IMG/VR virus record: IMGVR_UViG_3300009431_000002
Coordinates: 124,001-188,000 of that record
Strand: one strand, 5' to 3'
DNA length: 64,000 nt
Origin: a virus
Shown: piece by piece, positions 42,902 through 49,985 of the stretch
Numbering within the stretch: position 1 is the first letter of the stretch
Layout of the letters: each line of letters opens with the position of its first letter
Program-made: the position numbers and the translations under genes
Notes under the pieces: generated by a model
Told to the model about the DNA's origin: nothing
What the model saw: only the letters and a program-made list of their open reading frames with translations
Databases searched by the model: none

Positions 42902-44091
42902 ACGACTTCACCTCGCCCCGACACGAGCGCCTCGCCCCCCACCTCGACGACGTCGTGAAGAAGGTCGGCGGGCGCGCACGACTGAAGCGCGCCAGCGAAA
43001 TGGTCATGCCCTACTACATGCTCCGCCGACCGTGCGGGATCATCGGCCTGGACATCGCCACGGGCGGTGGCCTCCCGGCCGGCGGGCTGGCCGAGATCAT
43101 CGGCCCCGACGGGGTCTGCAAGACCTACCTCCTCAACCGCTACCTGCGGCGGCAGCAGGAGATCTTCGGCCGCAACTGTTTCCTCGCCATGGACATGACG
43201 GAGATGCAGTACGACAAGACCTTCGCCAAGATGCACGACCTCCGCGTCTCGCTCAGCGAGATCGAGATCAAGCGCGAGCAGGAGCTGCAGGGCCGCGACT
43301 TCACCGATGAGGAGCTGGCCTACGCCCGCGACCAGATCGGTGAGTTCTTCGTCGGCATCGGCGACTCCGCCGAGGACCTGTACGACATGATCCTCGTCCA
43401 GGTCGCCAGCATGATCTACAACATCGTCGGCATCGACTCTTGGGGCTCCCTCCTGACCAAGGAGGAGGACAAGAAGGGGATGCACGACAAGACCCGAGGC
43501 GGGTCCGCGAAGGTCAACACCGAGTTCCTGCGGCGCTTCCACGCTGCGATGCTGACCGAGGACGACTCGGGCATGCCCAACCTCACCACGGTCGTCGGCA
43601 TCAACCAGTGGCGCGACCGCATGGGTGGGATGGGTGGCCTCAGCATCCAGGGCGGCTACGCCCTGAAGCACGGCAAGTTCGTCTCCATCAGGCTCACGGC
43701 CCACTCGGGGATCTTCAAGAACGCCAAGGGCGAGGTCTCCATCGGCGCGAGCAAGGACGACAGTGGCAAGAAGTCCACGAAGACCCAGATCGGCAAGGTC
43801 ATCCGCTGGAAGATCCTCAAGGGCAAGGCCGGGTGCCACGACGGTCCCGAAGGCGAGTTCCACTACTACTACGCCACCGGCGTGGACACGGACCGCGACC
43901 TCATCGTCACCGCGCAGAAGTGCGGCGTCGTCAAGACCGCGGGGTCCTGGCTGTCCTTCGGCAAGCTCAAGGCCCAGGGCATCGCCAACTGGAACAAGCG
44001 GTTCGACGCGGAGCCCGACCTCCGACTGGAGATGGAGCGCGCTGTCCTGGAGGCGTACGGTGTCACGCCGAACTACTACCTCGAGTACTGA
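42898..44091 (+). CDS. RecA/UvsX-like recombinase
   Basis: The 397-residue protein has a RecA core: GLDIATGGGLPAGGLAEIIG leading into the P-loop GPDGVCKT (69-76), a Walker B-like VGIDSWGSLL, a flexible loop with KKGMHDKTRGGSAKVNTEF, and VVGINQWRDRMGG resembling the RecA L2 region. The Gly before the P-loop Lys is Cys. It would drive strand exchange for recombination-dependent replication and repair. GTG start overlaps the zinc-ribbon stop. Spacing to UDG, Cas4-like and RusA-like genes supports a recombination module. Confidence 0.85.
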   Translation: MNDFTSPRHERLAPHLDDVVKKVGGRARLKRASEMVMPYYMLRRPCGIIGLDIATGGGLPAGGLAEIIGPDGVCKTYLLNRYLRRQQEIFGRNCFLAMDMTEMQYDKTFAKMHDLRVSLSEIEIKREQELQGRDFTDEELAYARDQIGEFFVGIGDSAEDLYDMILVQVASMIYNIVGIDSWGSLLTKEEDKKGMHDKTRGGSAKVNTEFLRRFHAAMLTEDDSGMPNLTTVVGINQWRDRMGGMGGLSIQGGYALKHGKFVSIRLTAHSGIFKNAKGEVSIGASKDDSGKKSTKTQIGKVIRWKILKGKAGCHDGPEGEFHYYYATGVDTDRDLIVTAQKCGVVKTAGSWLSFGKLKAQGIANWNKRFDAEPDLRLEMERAVLEAYGVTPNYYLEY

Positions 44092-44596
44092 CCTGTTCCA
44101 GGACTGCATGCACTGCGGGGCCAACGCGTGGCAGAGCCACCGCTTCAAGCTCCGCTGCTCCGTCTGCGGCACCATCGTCAACCGGCGCTCCGTGGAGATC
44201 CAGAAGCACGCGCAGAGGGGCTCCTCGGACGCCGGCTACAACGCGCGCGTCCGGCGCAAGGAGAGCGACACCGACGAAGCCGAGCTCGCCCGGCAGACGG
44301 GTGGCCGAGTCCAGCGCGGCTCGGGCTGCGGCCCCATCCACAAGCTCGACGTGGCCACCCGCGAGGAGCTGCGTGAGCACAAAGAGACGCGCTCCAGCGA
44401 CTTCCGGTTCGTCAAGCTCAACGACTGGTACAAGACCCGAAACCACGCCCTGTCGCAGGGGCTGCGGCCCATCCTGGACCTGCGGTTCAAGCGGCGGGGC
44501 GCTACACCCGATGTCCAGCTCGTCGTGCTGGATCTCCGTGACTATGAAGCACTGAAGGAGGCTGCACGTGACCGATCAGCTGAAGACCATCGCTGA
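44060..44596 (+). CDS. zinc-finger protein, 178 residues
   Basis: I take GTG 44060, which has GGAGG six bases upstream and keeps both halves of CMHCG and CSVCG; the ATG at 44108 would cut the first Cys of the pair. The protein then has a basic helical middle and a C-terminal mixed domain. It overlaps RecA by 32 bases and the nuclease gene by 29. Function unknown; location suggests a recombination or repair accessory. Confidence 0.7.
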   Translation: MSRRTTTSSTDLFQDCMHCGANAWQSHRFKLRCSVCGTIVNRRSVEIQKHAQRGSSDAGYNARVRRKESDTDEAELARQTGGRVQRGSGCGPIHKLDVATREELREHKETRSSDFRFVKLNDWYKTRNHALSQGLRPILDLRFKRRGATPDVQLVVLDLRDYEALKEAARDRSAEDHR

Positions 44597-45371
44597 CCTC
44601 GACGCCATGGGGATGGAACAAGCGGAGGCGATTGCCCTCGCCAACTCCCCGAAGACCGAACTACTCGCCTGGATCAAGACCCTCAACGACCCCGAGGTGG
44701 ATCTCCACCACCAGTCCGTCCAGATCACGCGCGCCAAGCGCGCGGCCGCCCGCGAGCCCAAGCTCCGGGAGACCTTCCGCATCGAGCCGTCGTCCATCAA
44801 GGACTGCAGCCGCAAGCTGTGGTACCAGCTGATGGGCGCCGAGAAGAAGTCGAAGTTCGACGCCCGCATCCTGCAGATCTTCGGCACCGGACACGCCATC
44901 CACGAGCAGTACCAGTGCTACTGCGAGGCCATGTGGGGCTGGTCCCCGGACGGGTGGGAGCCCGGCTTCCACGACGAGATGGGCGTCATGATCGAGGACC
45001 TGTGGATCTCTGGGTCCACGGACGGTATCCGCTCGACGCCACTGATCCGCTACCAGTTCGACATCAAGACGATCAACCACGACAGGTTCACCAAGCTGAA
45101 TGGCAGGCCGGAAGACGGCCACGCGCAGCAGCTGCTGTGCTACATGAAGGCGTTCGACATCCCCTTCGGGTACATCCTGTACATCAACAAGGACAAGAGC
45201 CTGATGGAGGAGGTACTCGTCATGTTCAGCCACGTCCTGTGGGAGTCCATCGAGCGGAAGTGCCAGGCCGTCATCGAGTCCGGGCCGGACGGCGCCGACC
45301 GCGATGTCAAGAAGTGGGCCTGCCGGCGATGCGACTACAGCCACGTCTGCACGCAGAAGGGTGGCCGCTGA
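44568..45371 (+). CDS. Cas4/RecB-type iron-sulfur exonuclease
   Basis: The 267-residue protein has the Cas4/RecB nuclease pattern. Cys80 and the C-terminal C252-x2-C255-x5-C261 quartet fit a 4Fe-4S cluster. H109, D152 (GSTDG), D165-x-K167 (FDIKT) and Q188 fit the PD-(D/E)XK active site. Phage homologues process DNA ends for recombination. GTG start with AAGGAGG upstream. There is no CRISPR array or cas1 nearby, so it is a stand-alone phage nuclease. Confidence 0.85.
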   Translation: MTDQLKTIADLDAMGMEQAEAIALANSPKTELLAWIKTLNDPEVDLHHQSVQITRAKRAAAREPKLRETFRIEPSSIKDCSRKLWYQLMGAEKKSKFDARILQIFGTGHAIHEQYQCYCEAMWGWSPDGWEPGFHDEMGVMIEDLWISGSTDGIRSTPLIRYQFDIKTINHDRFTKLNGRPEDGHAQQLLCYMKAFDIPFGYILYINKDKSLMEEVLVMFSHVLWESIERKCQAVIESGPDGADRDVKKWACRRCDYSHVCTQKGGR

Positions 45372-45946
45372 TGGGACGTGGACGACTCGCGCCACGCGCG
45401 GCGCTGGACGACGCACTCGACAAGTTCGACATCGAGGCCGAGGCCACCAAGAACCTGGGCAAGCTGAAGATCTCGGTGCCACCCAAGCCGGAGTGGACCG
45501 GCAAGCTCTACGACGGCATCCTGCCGCCCAACTACGCGCGGCTGTCCGACGACGAGCTCGCTGACCTGCTCGGCGAGATCACGCAGCACCAGAACTTCCT
45601 GCGCGGGCAGGGCGCGGTGTTCAGCGCCTGTGCCAAGGCGATCAAGAAGCGGCTGCGGCTCCTGCAGGCGTACCTCCGCAAGCAGTACCGCAAGCACATC
45701 GACGACCGCGACCCCAAGTGGGCGCTCGACGACCTCCTGGAGATGGACGAGCGCCACCAGGACCACGTCTCGATGCTCGGGTTCTACGAGTACTCTGCCG
45801 AGATCGCCGAGGCCTGCTACAAGGCGGCCGAGAGCGACTTCGCCACGGTCAGCCGCGTCATCACCCTCCGGGGCCAGTCGCGGGACAGCTCGTCGCGCGC
45901 ACGGTCGGCTCGCTATGGAGGCGGAGGTCGCGGAGCACTGAAGTGA
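45371..45946 (+). CDS. hypothetical coiled-coil protein, 191 residues
   Basis: TGATG overlap with the nuclease. The central part is helical and Arg/Lys-rich (KAIKKRLRLLQAYLRKQY), with an Arg/Ser/Gly C-terminal tail (SSRARSARYGGGGRG) likely to touch nucleic acid. No family is recognised. Confidence 0.65.
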   Translation: MGRGRLAPRAALDDALDKFDIEAEATKNLGKLKISVPPKPEWTGKLYDGILPPNYARLSDDELADLLGEITQHQNFLRGQGAVFSACAKAIKKRLRLLQAYLRKQYRKHIDDRDPKWALDDLLEMDERHQDHVSMLGFYEYSAEIAEACYKAAESDFATVSRVITLRGQSRDSSSRARSARYGGGGRGALK

Positions 45947-46473
45947 CCTTCCCCGAGATCGAGCCTCACGTCCTCGCCTACCACTACCTCCAGCCGCCGC
46001 CCAGTACCAACAAGGCGTACTACAACGCGCCGGGCGGCGGCAGGAGGAAGACCAAGCTCGCCGAGCGGTGGCAGGCGCGGTTCTCTGGGTCCATGGCCCA
46101 GGCGCGGCTGTTCTCGGTGAAGAAGCTGCAGGACATGGCCGCGGTCGGCGCCATCATCCACCTGCAGATCACCTTGTTCCTGCTGGCCGAGGAGGTGCTG
46201 AACATCAACTGGGCTGTCCGGTACGTCCGCGGCAAGAAGAAGGGGCAACGAAAGGCGCAATCCCGCTACAAGAAGATGGATGTATCTAACAGAGTCAAGC
46301 TCGTAGAAGATGCCGTGGCCGACCTCATCGGCATCGACGACCGAGCCAACTTCAGCGTCTCCAGCCTCAAGTTCATCGTCGGGGACAAGGCCGACCGCGG
46401 GGTGCGCGTCCGCATCACCATGGATGACCCGCGCGCGTTCGGCGTCCCCGAGGAGTTCGTGGGGCCGGAATGA
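45943..46473 (+). CDS. RusA-like Holliday junction resolvase
   Basis: The 176-residue protein starts at a GTG overlapping the previous stop. Near residue 112 the run DVSNRVKLVEDAVADLIGID, followed by another Asp, follows the RusA pattern D-x-x-N-x-x-K plus spaced Asp residues that bind metal and cleave four-way junctions. The rest (N-terminal PPSTNKAYYN, C-terminal VRVRITMDDP) also fits RusA ends. Assignment is by motif; the family diverges strongly. Confidence 0.65.
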   Translation: MTFPEIEPHVLAYHYLQPPPSTNKAYYNAPGGGRRKTKLAERWQARFSGSMAQARLFSVKKLQDMAAVGAIIHLQITLFLLAEEVLNINWAVRYVRGKKKGQRKAQSRYKKMDVSNRVKLVEDAVADLIGIDDRANFSVSSLKFIVGDKADRGVRVRITMDDPRAFGVPEEFVGPE

Positions 46474-46880
46474 AGGACGGCAAGACCATCACCTGCTACG
46501 GGCACGCCCCGAAGCAGCGGTCGGAACCCTACCAGACCAGCCGGCTGAAGTGCCTGACGCAGCCATACGACTTCTGCGAGGAATGTGGGCGCGGCTCGTT
46601 CGAGCTCATCGTCCCCGACCTGCGGAAGATGATCCGCTGCCCCGTCGGGCGGCTCGCCGAGTTGGCGAAGTCCAACGGCTTCTTGCCGCACCTGAAGGAG
46701 GAGAACCCGGTCCTCGCTACCGACGTGCGCAACGCGCTGGAGTCGGGGTTGGCGGGGGCCACCTTCGAGTACCAAGCATGTATCCTGTCCGGACCGTTCT
46801 ACACCTGCACCAGCTGCCGAGGAGAAGAGGACTATGACCCAAGACGTGGACGGAATCCTCAAGGCGCTCAACGTCAGTGA
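46470..46880 (+). CDS. small Cys-rich protein, 136 residues
   Basis: ATG overlaps the previous stop. CEEC and CTSC pairs plus other Cys residues suggest one or two metal sites. The last 45 bases overlap the next gene. No family is recognised. Confidence 0.6.
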   Translation: MKDGKTITCYGHAPKQRSEPYQTSRLKCLTQPYDFCEECGRGSFELIVPDLRKMIRCPVGRLAELAKSNGFLPHLKEENPVLATDVRNALESGLAGATFEYQACILSGPFYTCTSCRGEEDYDPRRGRNPQGAQRQ

Positions 46881-47157
46881 GCTGGTCGAGCTCGCCCGCT
46901 CCCAAGGACTGGGCATCCTCGACCCCAGCATCGACCGCGTGCGCCTCGAGCGCATCGTCTCCGGCATCGAAGACCCCACACGCAATGACCTCTGCCCCAC
47001 GGTCCCGTACCGCGAGGCACTCCACGCCTTCATCCGCCGCCACTGGGCCACGCTCAAGACCCAACTGCCTCACTGCCAGGGGGAGTGCCTGACGTTCGGC
47101 TGCCCGATGGGGATGGCGCTTGACCACTGGCTCGAGAACAGAGAGCATGTCGTCTGA
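46834..47157 (+). CDS. small Cys-containing protein, 107 residues
   Basis: The N-terminal ~55 residues are helical (LKALNVSELVELARSQG), then a C-terminal cluster HCQGECLTFGC that could bind metal. ATG follows GAAGAGG. It overlaps the preceding gene by 47 bases and the next frame by 11. Confidence 0.65.
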   Translation: MTQDVDGILKALNVSELVELARSQGLGILDPSIDRVRLERIVSGIEDPTRNDLCPTVPYREALHAFIRRHWATLKTQLPHCQGECLTFGCPMGMALDHWLENREHVV

Positions 47158-47398
47158 CTTCGAGATGGAACGCGCTACCTGCATGGACTGCGGGAGGCTC
47201 GGCCGGTGCCGAACGGCACGCAGGATCCTGAAGACGACAGGCCCCGACGCCCTACTCACGTACGATTGCGAAACTTGGGAGGTGTGCCCTCCCGTTGTTG
47301 CTGCTGCGAGGCAGCGCGCCCTGGAGACCGCAGGCACACTGGCGGTCAGAGTACTGACAGAACATCATGCAACTCTGGACCTGAAGGAGGGTTCCTAC
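47147..47398 (+). CDS. in-frame zinc-type extension or leader of the basic-tail gene
   Basis: From ATG 47147 the frame is open without stop into the gene at 47399. It encodes MDCGRLGRC and DCETWEVC clusters, like the nearby small zinc proteins, but from ~47280 on codon quality falls and the DNA contains a terminator-like hairpin. Either the basic-tail protein has an 84-residue zinc extension, or a zinc gene lost its stop and the leader is regulatory. Confidence 0.4.
47277..47293 (+). terminator. hairpin followed by GTTGTT, possible attenuator
   Basis: GGGAGG, loop TGTGC, CCTCCC, followed by GTTGTTGCTGCTGC. It lies within the open frame about 105 bases before the ATG at 47399. Confidence 0.3.
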
Positions 47399-47941
47399 AT
47401 GGCAAGCATCGAGGCCCGCCGGGCCGAACTCGAAGACCTCAGCCGGATGGCACTCCGCAAGATCGCCATCAAGCTCGGGATGGACCACAACGACTCGCTG
47501 AACTACAAGCACGAGGACCTGCTGGAGTGGGTGCTCGAGCAGGAGTTCGGCGGCGAGGCGACCGAGGAGCCGGACAAGAAGCCGGCCCGCAAGGCGGCCG
47601 CGCGCAAGCCCGCCGGCAAGAAGCCCGCCGGCAAGAAGGCCCCCGCCAAGAAGCCGGCCGGCAAGAAGGGCGGCAAGGCCGGCACCGCCGCTCCACCACC
47701 GTCCGACGCCGCCACCAAGGAGGACCTCGGCAACCTGGCCGCCGTCGTCGACTCCCACTCCGACGTGCTGAACGAGCACTCCGAGACCCACGCCACCATC
47801 GTCGCCAACCAGGAGACCATCATCGAGGGCCAGCGCGTCCTCGCCGGCGCCGCCCACCTGGTGTGCCAGATGTACATGGAGCCCGAGGACGCCGCCGCCG
47901 TCGCGGAGCGGCTCGGGGGTCTGCTCGAGGACCCTTCCTAG
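47399..47941 (+). CDS. histone-like basic-tail protein
   Basis: The 180-residue protein starts at ATG 47399 with GGAGG nine bases upstream. The N-terminal ~50 residues are helical and SAP/Rho-like (LEDLSRMALRKIAIKLGMDH). Residues ~60-100 are a Lys/Ala/Pro/Gly tail (KKPAGKKAPAKKPAGKKGGK) of the histone H1 type. The C-terminal part is a helical coiled coil. DNA or RNA binding is likely. It resembles the tail protein at 962 in composition and layout. Confidence 0.75.
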   Translation: MASIEARRAELEDLSRMALRKIAIKLGMDHNDSLNYKHEDLLEWVLEQEFGGEATEEPDKKPARKAAARKPAGKKPAGKKAPAKKPAGKKGGKAGTAAPPPSDAATKEDLGNLAAVVDSHSDVLNEHSETHATIVANQETIIEGQRVLAGAAHLVCQMYMEPEDAAAVAERLGGLLEDPS

Positions 47942-47955
47942 ACCCCTCGGACTAC

Positions 47956-48129
47956 GTGCGTGTCGACAGCAACGAGCTCCGGGCGATGATGGAGAACCCG
48001 GATGAGCTGTCGCGCTTCGCCGAGAAGGTCGGACTCGTTGTGCATGCGGGCGAGCAGCCCACGGCCACCCTGACGCGCCTGATGCGTCTCGCGGTCCGGG
48101 CCATTGACAGGCCGGACCTCAGCCTCTGA
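47956..48129 (+). CDS. 57-residue hypothetical protein
   Basis: GTG 47956 opens a 57-codon frame 14 bases after the previous stop. No ribosome site is seen, so coupling is assumed. The sequence (ELRAMMENPDELSRFAEKV) is helical. It is the last gene of the plus block before the convergent hairpin. Confidence 0.5.
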   Translation: MRVDSNELRAMMENPDELSRFAEKVGLVVHAGEQPTATLTRLMRLAVRAIDRPDLSL

Positions 48130-48136
48130 CGACACC

Positions 48137-48164
48137 GGCGGGGCCCCCGGACGGGGGCTCCGCC
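48137..48164. terminator. long GC hairpin at convergent junction
   Basis: GGCGGGGCCCCCG, a GA loop, CGGGGGCTCCGCC forms a 13-bp stem with one G-T pair, between the plus block and the minus block. No adjacent T tract is present. It may act as a bidirectional terminator. Confidence 0.55.
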
Positions 48165-48168
48165 ATCG

Positions 48169-48462
48169 TCAGCCGCCCCGCTTTTTAGATCGCTTCGTTC
48201 GCGCCTTGACGATGCCGGCGAGCCGACCCACGTGGGACGACGTGATCTTGCGGTTGCGACGCACCTTGAGCATCCTCCTGGCGCCCACGGGCCCAGCTCG
48301 CATGGGGGTCACGGCGGGAGGGGGCCCCTCGGCCATCCTCGGGGGCGCGTCGGTCCGCGGCGGTCGGGGCTTGCCCGGCGGCTTGGCGCGCTCGGTGGGG
48401 CGCCTCTCGGCAGCGCAGTACCGCTGGGTCTGCAGGAACACATCGTCTCGAAGCTCGTCCAT
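48169..48462 (-). CDS. small basic protein, 97 residues
   Basis: Arg/Pro/Lys-rich throughout (RPTERAKPPGKPRPPR, later RTKRSKKRGG), consistent with nucleic-acid or membrane-surface binding. GGGAGG precedes its ATG, and it starts one base after the previous stop (TGAGATG). Last gene of the minus-strand tail block. No family is recognised. Confidence 0.65.
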   Translation of the reverse strand: MDELRDDVFLQTQRYCAAERRPTERAKPPGKPRPPRTDAPPRMAEGPPPAVTPMRAGPVGARRMLKVRRNRKITSSHVGRLAGIVKARTKRSKKRGG

Positions 48463-48463
48463 C

Positions 48464-49477
48464 TCAGCCTCCCCGGTACCGGGTCATCAGGTCTCGCTGC
48501 CCCTGGACCCAGGAGCCGTACAGCCGGTCGAGGTCCTTGCCGTGCTGCTGGAGGTAGGCCGCCTCCTCCGGTGAGCCCTGCTGCGTGGCGACCAGCCCCT
48601 GCTGCAGGGGATTGTACTGGTTCTCCTTGATGTCCCAGACGGGCTTGATGTCCGCGGCGAACTGCGCAGGTTGGACATCGGTCTTGTGCGGCCGCAGGTT
48701 GCGGACGTAGACCTTGGCGTGCTCCGGTGGGATGCCGGCAGTCGCCGCCACCGCCTGCACGTACTCCCTGGGTGGGCCGAACAGGCCCAAGAAGGCCTCC
48801 TTCACCGAGGACTGCTTCTTCTTGCCGGCGATGCGCCGCACCGCCTGCAGCAGCGTCTCGCCGGGCTTCTTCTTCACGGCCGTGCTCAGATTGCCTGCAC
48901 CGGCGGCACCGCCCAGGAGGGCGTGTCGCTTGGCCTGCTCCTTCGTGATCTCCGCTACGGTCTTCTTCCCCGCCGTCTTGCCCTCCTCCGGTTGCTCGTA
49001 CAGCTCGCGGAAGTAGCTGAGGTCCACGGGCTTGCCAGTCAGCCGGGCCTGGACTCCACCCATCTCGCCGACCATCGACCCCGAGGGGTTGAGCATCCGC
49101 AGCTGCGCCTCCTCGTCCGGTGTGAGCGTGCCGCCCTGCAGCTGCCTGGCGACCAGTCCGCGGGCCTTGTTGTACCCGGGGACTGTGGTGCCCATGAGAG
49201 CGCCGAGGCCCAGACCCGCGATGCCGGGCGCACGGAGGGCCCAACGGCCGACCGGCCCCTTCGGGAGGAAGGATGCTGCCGTCAGCGCCGCCCCTCCCGC
49301 CGCGGGGACAGCCGCTGCCGTCATCCCGGCGCGGTTCATCCGCTGCACGTACTCGTCCAGCAGGGGGTCTGCGTCGGGCAGAGCCGGCTGCCCCTCCTGC
49401 GCTGCGGTCTTCACCTCGGCGTCGGAGGCCATCCGCCCCAGATGCTCGACGAACGATGCGTAGACAGCCGGCTCCAT
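48464..49477 (-). CDS. virion-region protein with N-terminal SFVEHLGRMA motif
   Basis: The 337-residue protein has SFVEHLGRMA at residues 8-17, a degenerate version of the F-x-x-E-L-x-K-x-A segment near the N-terminus of other minus-strand proteins. Hydrophobic stretches (AAAVPAAGGAALTAASFLP, then LRAPGIAGLGLGALMG) suggest membrane contact. A basic section and a C-terminal YNPLQQGLVATQQG follow. Possibly an internal or tail-tip protein that enters the host membrane. Confidence 0.65.
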   Translation of the reverse strand: MEPAVYASFVEHLGRMASDAEVKTAAQEGQPALPDADPLLDEYVQRMNRAGMTAAAVPAAGGAALTAASFLPKGPVGRWALRAPGIAGLGLGALMGTTVPGYNKARGLVARQLQGGTLTPDEEAQLRMLNPSGSMVGEMGGVQARLTGKPVDLSYFRELYEQPEEGKTAGKKTVAEITKEQAKRHALLGGAAGAGNLSTAVKKKPGETLLQAVRRIAGKKKQSSVKEAFLGLFGPPREYVQAVAATAGIPPEHAKVYVRNLRPHKTDVQPAQFAADIKPVWDIKENQYNPLQQGLVATQQGSPEEAAYLQQHGKDLDRLYGSWVQGQRDLMTRYRGG

Positions 49478-49480
49478 GGC

Positions 49481-49972
49481 CTACTCCTTGCTGGCGGCGA
49501 TGTCGCGTCCGATCTTCTGCAGCTCCGTGATGAGGATGGCGCCCGGACCTCCGAGGGCAAGGATGAGGGCGTTGTACCACTCCACCCCCGCCGCGAAGTC
49601 CGATAGGAGGTAGACGGCGAAGCCCACCACCACGCAGATGATCCGGAGCACGAACCCCTTCTCGAACAGCTTGCGGAACCAGGTCCTCGCCGCCCACAGC
49701 AGCAGCTTCAGGATGGCCGCGATGAGCCCAGAGATGGCGAGGAACATGGCGGTCTTGTCCCCCTTGGCCGCCTTGACCGCGGCGACACCGTCGATGACGC
49801 CTGTGAGCGCCTCGGCGGCGTCTGCCGGGTCGGCCTCGGCGTCCGGGTCCATGAGCTCGTAGTCGGCCTCCTCGGCCGCGGGTGCGGCACTGTCGTCGTC
49901 CTGGGCGCGCACCTCGGCGCACCAAGCGATGCTCGCAACGAGCGCGAGCGTGATGAGAACGAAGTCTCGCAT
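49481..49972 (-). CDS. membrane protein with signal peptide, holin-like candidate
   Basis: The 163-residue protein begins with a signal-type segment (DFVLITLALVASIAWC) ending near AQ at residue 24. An acidic stretch follows, then hydrophobic spans MFLAISGLIAAILKLLLWAA, VLRIICVVVGFAVYLLSDF and ALILALGGPGAILI. The layout fits a holin or other envelope protein; a Cys near the signal end could even be a lipobox variant. No endolysin is seen in this window, so lysis function is not secured. Confidence 0.6.
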   Translation of the reverse strand: MRDFVLITLALVASIAWCAEVRAQDDDSAAPAAEEADYELMDPDAEADPADAAEALTGVIDGVAAVKAAKGDKTAMFLAISGLIAAILKLLLWAARTWFRKLFEKGFVLRIICVVVGFAVYLLSDFAAGVEWYNALILALGGPGAILITELQKIGRDIAASKE

Positions 49973-49985
49973 GACGTCTCCCTTC

